Source of the DNA: Massilia sp. Root418
Lineage (GTDB): Bacteria; Pseudomonadota; Gammaproteobacteria; Burkholderiales; Burkholderiaceae_D
Direction: 5' to 3'
Length of the DNA stretch: 64,000 nucleotides
Assembly: GCF_001425265.1 (NCBI RefSeq)
Contig: NZ_LMEC01000026.1
Location: 589,718-653,717, forward strand
In this document: positions 1 to 9,388 of the stretch, piece after piece
Layout of the letters: every line of letters begins with the position of its first letter
Position numbering within the stretch: position 1 is the first letter of the stretch
The notes under the pieces: generated by a model
What the model saw: the letters and a program-made list of their open reading frames with translations, nothing else
What the model was told of the DNA's origin: nothing
Database searches by the model: none
Position numbers and translations under genes: made by a program

Positions 1-84
1 GCAAGAAAAGCCAAAATATATCGTTATGTACACTATTGGGCAAGTCTTACCATGTGCGAAATTTTCACAACGCCGGAGCGCACC

Positions 85-1305
85 ATGAGTAAGCCGTACA
101 TCGATAGCCTGTCCCACCGCGCCATGCGTCTGCAACTCACCGCGCAAACGCTGCAGCCGTATTTATGGGGTGTGCAGGCGGTGCAGTGGGACGCGGCGGC
201 GCTGCAGGCCGGAAGGCTGCGCCTGCAAGGGCTGTGCGCCATCTTCCGCGATGGCAGCCTGTGCGACGCCCCTGGCTACGATACACTACCGCCGCCGGTG
301 GACCTCGACACGCTGCCTTCCGGCCTGAGCGAAGTGACCTACTACGCCGCCCTGCCCCTGCAGGCACAAGAGAACAGCGCCGATGCGCCGGACCAGGCCG
401 GCGGTACGCGCAAGGCTGTGCGGCTGCTGTCGAACCTGGAAACGCACAGCGGCTACGAATGCTTCCCGCTGTTGCGGCTGCGCCGCAGCGCAGCCGGCGT
501 CTTCGAGCCCGAGCCCTCGTTTGTGCCACCCAGCCTGTCGGTTGCAGGCGCGCCGCGCCTGAAGGCGCAGCTCGAGCGCCTGGTGATTGCGCTGCAGGCG
601 AAGGCGGGGGCGCTGCAAGCCCGCATGCGCGACCCTGGCAGCGGCACGGGCGGCGATGCCCCGGCCTTCTCCCTGCTGCAGACCATGAGCGCCGCCGGCG
701 CGACGCTGACGCACTACCTGAAGCACCCTGCCCTGCATCCCGAGCGCCTGTTCGAGACGCTGCTGGCGCTGGCGGGAACGCTGATGCCTTACTCCAGGGG
801 CGGCGTAACGCCCAGCCTGCCGTCCTACCAGCACGAGCAGCCCGGCACCTGCCTGGAACAGCTGGGCGGCATCGTCCGCAAGCAGCTGGACGCAGCCATC
901 GCGCCGCGCTGCCTGCCGGTGGCCCTGACGGAAGAAAGGCCCGGCTACTACAGGGCAGCGCTGGACCCGGCGCGGATCGGCCACGGGGCCACGCTCTACC
1001 TGGCCGTCGGCGCGGCCATGCCGCAGCCGGAGCTTGCGGCGATAGCGCCGCTGCGCGTCAAGGCCGGGGCACCGGAGGACGTGGAACGCTGCGTGCAGTT
1101 CGCCATGGCGGGCGTGAAACTGGCGCTTGTGCCCCAGGCGCCGGCCGGCGCGCCCACGCCGGCCGGCGCCGGCTGCACCTGCTATTTCATACTGGAGCAA
1201 ACCGGCGCGCTGTATGAGCAGATGCTCAGTGCCGGATCGATCTCCATCTACGTCCCCGCCGGCATGCCCGACCTGCGACTTGAACTCATGGCGGTGGCGC
1301 CATGA
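85..1305 (+). CDS. tssK: Type VI secretion baseplate subunit TssK
   Basis: TssK is a cytoplasmic baseplate protein that joins the T6SS tail to the TssL/TssM membrane complex. The segment with PYLWGVQ followed by a GRLRLQG..AIFRDG stretch matches the shell domain of the VasE/ImpJ family, and the tssL gene follows with an ATGA overlap. I chose the ATG at 85 because GGAG lies six bases upstream; the ATG at 52 has no good ribosome site. With this start the protein has 406 residues and lacks the usual N-terminal WxEGMxLxPQHFQ-type motif, although the frame stays open to base 1. It is therefore a divergent or N-terminally shortened TssK. The family call is firm, the start is not. Confidence 0.82.
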   Translation: MSKPYIDSLSHRAMRLQLTAQTLQPYLWGVQAVQWDAAALQAGRLRLQGLCAIFRDGSLCDAPGYDTLPPPVDLDTLPSGLSEVTYYAALPLQAQENSADAPDQAGGTRKAVRLLSNLETHSGYECFPLLRLRRSAAGVFEPEPSFVPPSLSVAGAPRLKAQLERLVIALQAKAGALQARMRDPGSGTGGDAPAFSLLQTMSAAGATLTHYLKHPALHPERLFETLLALAGTLMPYSRGGVTPSLPSYQHEQPGTCLEQLGGIVRKQLDAAIAPRCLPVALTEERPGYYRAALDPARIGHGATLYLAVGAAMPQPELAAIAPLRVKAGAPEDVERCVQFAMAGVKLALVPQAPAGAPTPAGAGCTCYFILEQTGALYEQMLSAGSISIYVPAGMPDLRLELMAVAP

Positions 1306-2081
1306 GCGAGCAGATCGAACGGCGTGCCGCGCCTAGCCTGTTCGGCAACCGCGCGGCGGGTCCCTCGGCCGGTCCGCGCATCGAATCCCTGGTGGACCTG
1401 ATGCACGAGGGCTTCCACGTGCTGTTCATGCTGAAGAACGGCTCCGCCCCGCCAGGCGAACACGAATTTGCGGAAAAGGTGTCGCAGTTCCTGGCCGGGT
1501 TCGAAAGCGAAGCGCGACGCTTGCGCGCCCACGGCGACGATATCGAAGCGGCCAAGTACGCCTTCTGCGCTGCGCTGGACGAGATCATCCTGGCCTCGGA
1601 CTTCCCGATCCGAGAGCCGTGGGAGCGGCGCCCGCTGCAGCTTACCGTGTTCGGCGACCAGCTGGCCGGCGAGCACTTCTTCGACCGGCTGGAGGAACTG
1701 CGCGGCAAAGGTGGCGCGCGGTTGCAGGCGCTGCAGGTATTCCATCTGTGCCTGCTGCTCGGCTTCAAGGGCAAGTATGCGCTCGACAGCAGCGACAAGC
1801 TGGCCTGCCTGACCACGCGCCTGGGCGACGAGATCGCGCACATCAAGGGCAGGAGCCGCGGCTTCGCGCCGCGCGCGGAACGGCCGGACCAGGTGGCGCA
1901 CAAGCTGCGCAGCGGCGTGCCGCTATGGATGCTTTCGGCAGTGTTCGCGCTGGCGGCGCTGTGCGTCTACATCGGCATGAAGTCGTCGCTGGACAGCGCC
2001 ACCCGGCAAGGCATGGCCGCCTATGCGGACCTGGTGAAGCTGGCGCCGCGCCCGGCCAGCCTGACCATCACGTTGCCGTGA
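1302..2081 (+). CDS. tssL: Type VI secretion membrane-complex protein TssL (DotU/IcmH family)
   Basis: TssL is an inner-membrane protein that binds TssM and the baseplate protein TssK. The 259-residue product has the DotU-type cytoplasmic domain (LVDLMHEGFHVLF near residue 26; AALDEIILAS and LLGFKGKY further on) and one C-terminal membrane helix at about residues 205-225. This is the usual tail-anchored layout. It has no peptidoglycan-binding OmpA domain of its own; a separate OmpA protein is encoded immediately downstream on the other strand and may supply that function. The start overlaps the tssK stop by four bases (ATGA). Confidence 0.9.
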   Translation: MSEQIERRAAPSLFGNRAAGPSAGPRIESLVDLMHEGFHVLFMLKNGSAPPGEHEFAEKVSQFLAGFESEARRLRAHGDDIEAAKYAFCAALDEIILASDFPIREPWERRPLQLTVFGDQLAGEHFFDRLEELRGKGGARLQALQVFHLCLLLGFKGKYALDSSDKLACLTTRLGDEIAHIKGRSRGFAPRAERPDQVAHKLRSGVPLWMLSAVFALAALCVYIGMKSSLDSATRQGMAAYADLVKLAPRPASLTITLP

Positions 2082-2088
2082 CGGCGCG

Positions 2089-2862
2089 CTACTGCGCAAT
2101 GCGGAATTCGATGCGGCGGTTGCGCGCGCGGCCGTCGCTGGCCGCATTGTCCGCCACCGGCCGGTCCGGGCCCTGGCCTGACACCGAGATCATGTCCGGG
2201 CTGATGCCTTTCTGCGCCAGGTAGGTTCGCACCGCTTCCGCGCGCGCCAGGCTGAGCGCCACATTGCTCTCGCGCAGGCCGACGTTGTCCGTGTGCCCGA
2301 TCACTTCCACCTTCTTGCCCCTCACCTTCTGCAGCGCGCCGGCCATCTCGTCCAGGATGTCCTTGCCGGACTGCCTAATCGCCGCTTGCCCGCTCTCGAA
2401 TTCGATGATGCGCCTGGCCAGCGTGGCGTCCAGCAGTTCCTGCTCGGCCGCGCTCACGCGCAGGCCGTTGTTGACCGTGTAGGTGGGATTGAGACTGGTG
2501 GCGGCATCGCTGGCGATCTGCTGGCGCAGCGCTTCGTTGGCCACCTCGCCGCGCAGCGTGACGTTGTTGCCGTCCACTTTCAGTTCGCCCTTGCTGATCA
2601 GCTTGAGGTTAGGACCGATCAGCTTTTGCACGTAGCCGCTCCAGTTGGGTGGCAGCGCCACCGCGCCGATGGCGATCTGGTCCACCACGCGCTCCGCGCC
2701 GTACAGCTCGCGCAGGCGCTGCAGCATGGCTGCCTTGCTAGCTTCGTCGGGAACGGTGCCGGTGACAACCACCTGCCCGGGCCTGGGCGAGGCCGGCAGC
2801 GGAATCTGCGCGCGCGCCACAACGGCGGCGCCACACAGCAATGCAGCACAGAGATTACGCAT
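2089..2862 (-). CDS. OmpA-family peptidoglycan-binding protein of the T6SS (TagL-like)
   Basis: This predicted periplasmic protein of 257 residues has a signal peptide ending near residue 19 (VARA/Q). Two repeats resembling BON-type domains follow (one starting at VVVTGTVPDEASKAAML, the other around LRGEVANEALRQQI). A C-terminal OmpA domain starts near residue 150 and contains the IGHTDNVG motif, NVALSLARAEAV and the final RNRRIEF, the residues that bind diaminopimelate in peptidoglycan. It lies in the T6SS cluster, eight bases from the convergent tssL and ten bases after tagF. The likely job is to anchor the TssL/TssM complex to the cell wall. The exact Tag name is inferred. Confidence 0.8.
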   Translation of the reverse strand: MRNLCAALLCGAAVVARAQIPLPASPRPGQVVVTGTVPDEASKAAMLQRLRELYGAERVVDQIAIGAVALPPNWSGYVQKLIGPNLKLISKGELKVDGNNVTLRGEVANEALRQQIASDAATSLNPTYTVNNGLRVSAAEQELLDATLARRIIEFESGQAAIRQSGKDILDEMAGALQKVRGKKVEVIGHTDNVGLRESNVALSLARAEAVRTYLAQKGISPDMISVSGQGPDRPVADNAASDGRARNRRIEFRIAQ

Positions 2863-2872
2863 GGCTTGCTCC

Positions 2873-3868
2873 TCAGACGAAGGTTTCGTGAAACAGCGTG
2901 CAGGCCGATTGCAGCGTGAGCCGCTCCTGTTCCAGGCAGGCCGACAGGCGCAGCACCTTATGCTCGCCGGCGATCATGTCGTCCACCCAGCCGGTGCTGT
3001 CGAAGGTGATCTGCTGCCCGCCCGCGTACTGGGGGTCGATCACGCCGCGCAAGGTGGCCGGCGAGGCACCGGCAAAACCAAGCACCAGCGTGGGCCTGCC
3101 GGCCTGCTCGCACACCAGCAGCGCCAGCTCGATGTCGGCCTGGCGCAGAAAGGGCTCGGCCAGCGATAGCCACAACGCTGCAGCAGCGGGCCGGTGCCGG
3201 GGATCACGCGGCAACGGCAGTGCCAGGCTGCGGTCCAGCCGCGTGCTACCGCTCCAGCCGAAAGGCTGCAGCAGCAGGCCAAGCGCCAGTATCAGCCGGC
3301 GCGCCGACACGCGGCAGCCCTCCTGCGCCAGCATGGCTTCGAGTCCGCCCAGCGTGGTACTGCCGAGGAAGCCGTCCAGCGCGGCGGCGTGCGCCGCAGC
3401 GTGCGGTTCGGCCTCCAGCGCCATGCTGGACAGGGCATGCAGATGGGGCGCCGGATGCATGGACTGTGCCGCCGCAGCCGCGCCGCCGGCCAGCGCGGCC
3501 CAGAGCGGCGCCAGCACAATAGGGCAGTGCCGCAGGAAGCTGCCGGGATCATCGATCTCCAGCATGCCCATGGCCAGGAAGGGAAAACGCCGCTGCGACT
3601 GGTCGCTGCTGGCCAGCAGGTGGCCGGCCACTGCGTGCCGGCTGCGCGTACCGACGAAGGCGAAGTGCAAGGGGCGCATGGCGTCGTAGTGCTGCTTCCA
3701 GCGCGGCTCCGCCGTGAGCCCGGTCATGGTGTCGGCCAGCCAGCCGTCCAGCAGCTCGGTCAGCGCGTGGTTGTCGCCGGCCTTGATAAAGTCGCTGCGC
3801 GCGGGGATTTTACCGAAGTAGCCCACTTTGGCCAGCTGGGGCATGGCGCCCATCCCTGCGCGGCTCAT
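2873..3868 (-). CDS. tagF: Type VI secretion-associated protein TagF (ImpM family)
   Basis: TagF is a cytoplasmic negative regulator of T6SS assembly in species where it has been studied. The N-terminal segment VGYFGKIPARSDF and the downstream RRFPFLAMG are typical of the ImpM/TagF domain (about residues 14-150). The remaining C-terminal half is less conserved. The product has 331 residues, a little longer than minimal TagF proteins. Its ATG overlaps the tssM stop by four bases (ATGA), so the two are co-translated. A start at the internal Met9 is also possible because the conserved domain only begins after it. Confidence 0.85.
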   Translation of the reverse strand: MSRAGMGAMPQLAKVGYFGKIPARSDFIKAGDNHALTELLDGWLADTMTGLTAEPRWKQHYDAMRPLHFAFVGTRSRHAVAGHLLASSDQSQRRFPFLAMGMLEIDDPGSFLRHCPIVLAPLWAALAGGAAAAAQSMHPAPHLHALSSMALEAEPHAAAHAAALDGFLGSTTLGGLEAMLAQEGCRVSARRLILALGLLLQPFGWSGSTRLDRSLALPLPRDPRHRPAAAALWLSLAEPFLRQADIELALLVCEQAGRPTLVLGFAGASPATLRGVIDPQYAGGQQITFDSTGWVDDMIAGEHKVLRLSACLEQERLTLQSACTLFHETFV

Positions 3869-6800
3869 CGCGCCACTCCCGGCGGCAGCGCGGCCAAGGC
3901 GGCCGGTGCGGCCGGTGCGGCAGGCGCCGCGCCGCCGACTATGGCTTCCGGCAGTTTCATGCCACGGAATCCCGCATCCTGCGGCGCGCCTTCGCCGCCG
4001 CTGGCCTCGGGACTGCTGGTGATCTTCAGCTCCAGCGCCACGCTGATGCCGCCGCTGGTCCAGCGCAGTTCATGCACCCCCTCCTCCTTGCGCTTGCGCG
4101 CGGCCGCGTCAATCATGCGCTTCAGGCCGAACTGCCCCGGCTCGTTGAACAGTTCCACGCTGCGGCCGTCGAAGGCCACCGCGGTAATACGCGCCCCCGG
4201 CACGCCTTGCGGGCTGGGATGGACCATGCTGGTCCATTGCGCCGGCGCGTTCCGGTAGCGCAGCTGCTGGCCATCTATCTCCACCGTGTATTCCAATGTC
4301 CCCGGCGCGGGCAGCGGCTGGATCTGGAATACGGTCTGCGCGGCGGCGGACGCGGTGGCGATGCCGCCTGCGCCCAACGGCGCGACCCAGCCGGGGAAGC
4401 GCGCCACCGCCTGCGGGGACAGGGCAATGCCCATGTCGGCCCAGGTGCGCGGCGCCAGCACGTCGCCGCGCCGCACCACCAGCGGCCCCATGGACGTGGT
4501 GACAAATTTGGCCACCAGCCCTTCCGGGCCGAAGAACTGGCCGATCTCCACGCTGCTCGCCTCTATCTTCGCGGCCGGCGAGAACGGGTATTTCGCCGCC
4601 AGCGTGCGCTGGAACGGCTCGTACACCTGCGCCAGCCAGGTCTTGTTGATCTCCGCCTCGGCCGGGCCGATGATGACCGCAAAGGTCTGCATCAGCGGAC
4701 GCACCAGGATGGGCCGGATCGCGCGCTTCTGGCTGTCGCTCATCCCGGTCAGCATCTGCTCGTCCACGAAGCGCAGCGCGTCCGCCAGTTCGGAGCCGCT
4801 CCCTTCCAGCGTCTGCTGCATGAACTGGCGCGCGCCGGGGCCGGGGTCGCCCTGGTTCTTCAGCATGTTCAGGCGGGTGCGCAGGCGCGACAGCGTATCC
4901 ATATAGCCGCGCAGCAGGGTCGCGTCCTTGTCCTTGGCGGCGACCAGCTTGGCCACGGCCGCGAACTCGCGCCCCACCGCCCCCATGGGCCGCTCGAAGC
5001 GCGCGGCATCCAGTTGCACGGTAACCGGCGCCGGCGAACGGCGCAGCAGGGTGTGCTTGATCCAGTCTGTAAAGCCGCGCTGCGCCTTCTGGGCTTCGGC
5101 GTTGGCCAGTGTGGGGTTGTCCCAGGAAGTCTGGTCGTTGATGGTGTCGAGCAGTTTGATGATGGGCGAGGACTGCGGATCGCCCAGGCGGTTCATGGCC
5201 GCTACTGCGCCATTGAAGCCGCCCAGGTCCGTCACCGCCACGCCCTGCACGAACTTCTGCCATTCTTTTGCATAGTCGGCCTTGTACATCTCCACCAGGT
5301 TCTTCTGGATCTGCTCGGGGCTGCCTTCCAGCGTCAGGTCGTCCTTGCTGGCTGTTTTCAGTACCCAGTCCGTGCTTTGCAGCTCGCGGCTGGCGGCATC
5401 GCGGAAGGCGCCCTGGATGTACTTTTCCCATGCCTCGCGCGTGAACGCGCCGGGGATGGCGTAGCTGCCCGCCATCAGCGCCTGGTCCTGCTCGCCGACG
5501 ATGCGCACCACCGTCATGGCCGCGAAGCGCGTGCCGGCGCGCGCCTTGATGTCGGCGTACACCCGGTCGCGCGCAGGCATGCCGCGCACCACGCGGCGCA
5601 GGTTTTCGCGCGCCTGATCCACCATGGCGAGCTTCTGCTCGATGCGCGGCCACGACGGATCGCCAGACTGTGCCAGGTAGTAGGTCAGCAGGCGCTCCGC
5701 GCTGCGTATCATCTGCTCGCGCGGCATGGCGCCCCGGTTCGTGTCCAGCCAGCCGCGCCAGTAGCGCGTGAGCTGGTCGTTCAGGTGGCCCGTCTCAGCG
5801 CGCGAGGTGTCGGCCAGCATCAGGTAGGTCTTGAGCGCGTTGTAGGCGTCTTCCACGTTGAGCGGGTTGGCGTCGGCGTATTGACGCGCCGCAGCGGGTG
5901 CGGCGCCGGGTGCCGGACCGGACGCGGCGCCGGGCGCCGCGAGCTGCTCCGCATTGGCGTTCATCCCGAACAGCAGCGCCTCCAGGCTGGCCGCTACCGG
6001 CTTGACCATCACCTCTTTGACGCCTGCATAGTATTCCTCGCGCAGCTTACGCTCCAGCAGGGCGCCCTGGTACAAACCCATGCCGAGCGACCAGGGACGG
6101 TCGCGCCCGAACTTCTCCAGCTGCTCGATGCGGTCCTGCAGAATCTCCAGCGCTTCGAGGCGCGATTGCAAGTCCAGCCGCTTGTCCTGCAGCTTCACAA
6201 CCTTGTCCAGGTCCGCCTGCACATTGGCCGCCAGCTGGCGGTTGCCCATGTACGACCAGGTCCAGCCGGCCAGCACCCCGCCCAGCAGCAGCACGGCGCC
6301 AAGGAAGGCCGCATACCGCAGCCGCGCGCTGGCGCGGCTGGAATATTGCGACACCAGCGCCTTGTCGGCGAAAATCACGTCGCGGAACAATTTGAGCAGG
6401 AAGTAGCCGCCGGCCGTCCCATACGGCATGGGCTGCGCTTCCTGTTCAGGCTTGAGCGCCAGTTCGAAGCGCTCCGCGATGCGCTGCGATTGGGCGCTGA
6501 CCGGCTGCCCCTCCTGCAGGGCGCTGGTGAAGTAAAAGCCCCGGAACACCGGCTTGAACTGGAAGGGGTTCTCTTCAAACAGTGTGGCCAGAAAGGCCCG
6601 CAGTGGCGCGCGCATGGAAGCGAACTCCATCGGAAAGGTGAACACGCCGGGCGCCATGCGCGTGCGGCGCGGCTGCGCCATGTTGGCCATGCTCATTTCC
6701 ACCAGGCCGGCGTGCAGCTCGTCGAAGCCCTGGTCGAAAAAGGCCAGCAGTTCCTCGCTGCCGGCCTTGCGCTTGTACGGCATGGTGGCGCCCCACACGC

Positions 6801-7626
6801 GTTCGCGCTCGCTGCGCTCGCACTGGCAGAAGAAGTCGCCGAAGCCCGCTATCAGGTCGGCCTTGGTGAACACCACATAGACCGGCGCAAACACTTCCAG
6901 GCGTTCGATCAGGTCCTGCACGCGCTTGCGCAGGCTGCGCGCCAGCTTGAGCGCGCCGTCCGGATCGCTGCGCAACTCGGCGATGCTGACGGCGACGATG
7001 ATGCCGTTCACCGGGGCGCGCTTGCGGTACTTCTTCAGCAAGGCCAGGAAACCGCGCCATTCGTCCAGGTGTTCGTCCTCCACGGAATAGCGGCCTGCGG
7101 TATCCAGCACGATGCCGTCGGCCGTGAAAAACCAGTCGCAGTTGCGGGTGCCGCCCACGCCGTGCACCACGCGCGCATCCGCAAATGGAAATTGCAGTCC
7201 GGAGTTGCTGATGGCGCTGCTCTTCCCCGCAGACGGATTCCCGATGATCATGTACCAGGGCAGCTCGTACAGCGCGCGCGAACCCGGCATACGGCCCAGC
7301 TTCGAGCCTTTGATGGTGGCGATGGCCTTCATCATGCCGCTGCGGATCGCCTCCACCTCGTGCTGGCTGGCGCCGCCTGTTGCCGCCGGGGCCTCGGTGG
7401 GCGCCATGGCAGCCGCCAAGCCGGCGGCGGCGCGCGCCGCATGGCGGCGCCTGAGCCAGCGCACCAGCAGCCAGGCGGCGCAGGCCACCGCCATCGCAGC
7501 CACCGCCCAGATCAATGCCAGCTCCAGCAATTCAGCGCCGAGGTAGAACAGCGCCGCCACGGCGAGGAAGCCCGCAATGGTGAGATTGCGGGAGTCGGTC
7601 AGGAACAGCCAGGTACGTCGCATCAT
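3865..7626 (-). CDS. tssM: Type VI secretion inner-membrane core protein TssM (IcmF family)
   Basis: TssM forms the inner-membrane and periplasmic core of the T6SS trans-envelope complex. The 1,253-residue protein has two N-terminal membrane helices (about residues 15-57), then a cytoplasmic P-loop domain with Walker A GNPSAGKSS at 129-137, DTAG at 175-178 and TKAD at 254-257. A third membrane helix follows near residues 430-455, then a large periplasmic IcmF/VasK C-terminal domain. Length and domain order are complete for the family. The C-terminus ends in an Ala/Pro-rich repeat tail. It is the first gene of a leftward unit with tagF and the OmpA gene. Confidence 0.95.
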   Translation of the reverse strand: MMRRTWLFLTDSRNLTIAGFLAVAALFYLGAELLELALIWAVAAMAVACAAWLLVRWLRRRHAARAAAGLAAAMAPTEAPAATGGASQHEVEAIRSGMMKAIATIKGSKLGRMPGSRALYELPWYMIIGNPSAGKSSAISNSGLQFPFADARVVHGVGGTRNCDWFFTADGIVLDTAGRYSVEDEHLDEWRGFLALLKKYRKRAPVNGIIVAVSIAELRSDPDGALKLARSLRKRVQDLIERLEVFAPVYVVFTKADLIAGFGDFFCQCERSERERVWGATMPYKRKAGSEELLAFFDQGFDELHAGLVEMSMANMAQPRRTRMAPGVFTFPMEFASMRAPLRAFLATLFEENPFQFKPVFRGFYFTSALQEGQPVSAQSQRIAERFELALKPEQEAQPMPYGTAGGYFLLKLFRDVIFADKALVSQYSSRASARLRYAAFLGAVLLLGGVLAGWTWSYMGNRQLAANVQADLDKVVKLQDKRLDLQSRLEALEILQDRIEQLEKFGRDRPWSLGMGLYQGALLERKLREEYYAGVKEVMVKPVAASLEALLFGMNANAEQLAAPGAASGPAPGAAPAAARQYADANPLNVEDAYNALKTYLMLADTSRAETGHLNDQLTRYWRGWLDTNRGAMPREQMIRSAERLLTYYLAQSGDPSWPRIEQKLAMVDQARENLRRVVRGMPARDRVYADIKARAGTRFAAMTVVRIVGEQDQALMAGSYAIPGAFTREAWEKYIQGAFRDAASRELQSTDWVLKTASKDDLTLEGSPEQIQKNLVEMYKADYAKEWQKFVQGVAVTDLGGFNGAVAAMNRLGDPQSSPIIKLLDTINDQTSWDNPTLANAEAQKAQRGFTDWIKHTLLRRSPAPVTVQLDAARFERPMGAVGREFAAVAKLVAAKDKDATLLRGYMDTLSRLRTRLNMLKNQGDPGPGARQFMQQTLEGSGSELADALRFVDEQMLTGMSDSQKRAIRPILVRPLMQTFAVIIGPAEAEINKTWLAQVYEPFQRTLAAKYPFSPAAKIEASSVEIGQFFGPEGLVAKFVTTSMGPLVVRRGDVLAPRTWADMGIALSPQAVARFPGWVAPLGAGGIATASAAAQTVFQIQPLPAPGTLEYTVEIDGQQLRYRNAPAQWTSMVHPSPQGVPGARITAVAFDGRSVELFNEPGQFGLKRMIDAAARKRKEEGVHELRWTSGGISVALELKITSSPEASGGEGAPQDAGFRGMKLPEAIVGGAAPAAPAAPAALAALPPGVAR

Positions 7627-7706
7627 GATAGCTCCGTGGCGCCAGTCGGCAGACCCGAGCTATGGTGCCACCGGCCCCGAGATGGATTCTTGAGGCAGCA
7701 CAAGCC

Positions 7707-8459
7707 TCAGCGTTTGCGCTGCATCGCGCCGGGAAGGCGCAGCTCCGTGTGGCCGAAGTCCATCATGGTCCAGCGCCCGCCCCAGGTCAGGCCTGCGGCT
7801 TCGGCGGCCTCGCCGTACAGCCGGTAGCCGCGCATGGCCCAGGGATCCCTCTCGGAGATCACCAGCTTGCCGTCGCGCAGAAAGGCGCAGTCCGCGGCAA
7901 GGCCGAACTGGTGGTAGCTCTGGAAGGCGCGCGCATTGGTGACGCTGGCGCCAGCGCTGGCCAGCAGTTCCTGGCGCTCCGGGCTGCGGTAGCCCTCAAG
8001 CAGCGCCATGTCGTAGCCGTGGCGCTCCTTCATGATGCGGAACACCAGCAGCAGGCGCTGCTCGAACTCGGGGTTGAACAGTTGCCAGCTGCGGCTGGCG
8101 CCCGCGAGCAATGGCCGGACGCGCACCACCTCGGACGTCGTGAAGGCCAGCGGCGGCAGGGACGGCGGCGGCACCAGTTGCTCTCCCTGGAGCAGCGCGG
8201 CCACCTGCCCGTTCACGGCGCGCCCGTCGCTGTCATAGCCGGGCAGCGCCATCCGGCGGCCTGCCACGATTGCCAGGAGGGGCGGCAACAGCAGCAAGAG
8301 CGCAGCGCCGGCCAGCAGCCATGCCTGCCGGCGCCGCAGCAATTCCCTGCAACGCGGCCAAGCCAGGGCAAGCAGCGCATCGCGCCCGGCCGGGAACAGC
8401 AAGAGCCATCCCCCGGCGCAGGCGAAGAAAAACAACAACAGCAAGGAAACGACAAGCAT
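7707..8459 (-). CDS. Membrane-anchored M15 family peptidase, TagX-like (T6SS-linked cell wall hydrolase)
   Basis: The 250-residue product has two N-terminal membrane helices (about 1-22 and 47-66) followed by a peptidase M15/VanY-type domain in the periplasm. The zinc ligands are visible as H183 and D190 (YHQFGLAAD) and H237 (FGHTEL). In Acinetobacter, TagX, an M15-type L,D-endopeptidase, opens peptidoglycan for T6SS assembly. The position 80 bases upstream of tssM on the same strand supports the same role here, though substrate and linkage are inferred. The start at 8459 was chosen because GGAG lies six bases upstream and the membrane helix begins there; the frame is open further upstream without family features. 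Confidence 0.8.
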   Translation of the reverse strand: MLVVSLLLLFFFACAGGWLLLFPAGRDALLALAWPRCRELLRRRQAWLLAGAALLLLLPPLLAIVAGRRMALPGYDSDGRAVNGQVAALLQGEQLVPPPSLPPLAFTTSEVVRVRPLLAGASRSWQLFNPEFEQRLLLVFRIMKERHGYDMALLEGYRSPERQELLASAGASVTNARAFQSYHQFGLAADCAFLRDGKLVISERDPWAMRGYRLYGEAAEAAGLTWGGRWTMMDFGHTELRLPGAMQRKR

Positions 8460-8583
8460 AGTGCGCTCCGTCAAAGCGTGGCCGGGCGGCTGGCCGCACA
8501 CTGGCGGCAGCACCGGAATCGCCCCATCGTATGCCGTCCTTGGGCATGCCGTTCCGAAGCAGATCAAACCTTGGGAGGATAGC

Positions 8584-9375
8584 TTGGACAAATCCACACC
8601 GCCACAAAGGCCGGACTTGTTTTCCGCCGCGCTGCCGGGTGACGGCAGCCGGCGCATCCTGGCGAGCCTGGAAAACAGCGGCAAGACCAACACGCCGGTA
8701 GCCCGCCTTGGCCGGCTGCGGCCCATTCAACTCGTGACTGTGCTAACACTGCTGGCGGTTGTCACTGCGGCCATTGCGGCCATCAGCTATTGGGGCCTGG
8801 CGCCGGCGCCATACAGCCAGCCCTTCGCGCCGGCCGTCCCGCAGGCGCCGCCGGTGAGCACGCCGGATGAGGTGCAGCGGCGCGCGGCCGCCATTGTGAA
8901 CGAACCGCTGCCGGCCATGGCGCCGGCCCGGCAGAAGCTGGCCGCAGCAATGCAGGCGAAGGCCGCGCCGCCCCTTCGGGAGGCTCCGGCACTTGCTGCG
9001 ATTGCGGCGCCGGCTCCCACTGCGGCACCGCCATCGGCCCACCCCGCACTGCACACCGAACGCGGCACGCACACGCGCCAGCGCCATCAGCCACGCCATG
9101 CGCGGGCAGCCGGCCCGGCGCGACTGGCCGCCGCCGCACAGCATACGGACAGTGACGTGGCCCTGCTGGCCGCGCTGGTGGCGCACACGGACGGCCAGCC
9201 GTCCGCCATGGTACACACGCGCGACGTGGTCGAACGCAGGGACGGCGACAGCACGGACGCGCTGCTGCGCCGTTGCGGGCGGCTGGGCGGGCCGGAGGCA
9301 GGCCTGTGCCGTGCACGCATCTGCGATGGCCAGTGGCTGCACGAAGCCGCGTGCCGCACGCCGCTCAGCGATTGA
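8584..9375 (+). CDS. Hypothetical membrane protein with cysteine-rich C-terminal motif
   Basis: I do not recognise a named family. The frame begins best at a TTG at 8584, five bases after a near-perfect GGGAGG ribosome site at 8573-8578; no ATG start has such a site. The 263-residue product has one membrane helix at about residues 48-70, then a long Ala/Pro-rich linker. The C-terminal 60 residues contain a possible small folded unit with four cysteines (RRCGRL, GLCRARICDG, EAACRT). It would sit in the inner membrane with its C-terminus in the periplasm, where the cysteines could pair. It diverges from the TagX-like gene across a 124-base gap that must hold both promoters. Confidence 0.6.
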   Translation: MDKSTPPQRPDLFSAALPGDGSRRILASLENSGKTNTPVARLGRLRPIQLVTVLTLLAVVTAAIAAISYWGLAPAPYSQPFAPAVPQAPPVSTPDEVQRRAAAIVNEPLPAMAPARQKLAAAMQAKAAPPLREAPALAAIAAPAPTAAPPSAHPALHTERGTHTRQRHQPRHARAAGPARLAAAAQHTDSDVALLAALVAHTDGQPSAMVHTRDVVERRDGDSTDALLRRCGRLGGPEAGLCRARICDGQWLHEAACRTPLSD

Positions 9376-9388
9376 CTGCCCGATCAGC

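Noticed and set aside
2..88. Possible end of an upstream gene overlapping the tssK start (TGA at 86-88)
   Set aside because: The sequence is AT-rich and the translation shows no T6SS motif, so a promoter region is more likely; it cannot be settled without sequence to the left.
4072..7827. Very long open frame on the plus strand opposite tssM
   Set aside because: It is the GC-driven antisense shadow of tssM; the translation is Arg/His/Gln-rich with no domains, while tssM is complete.
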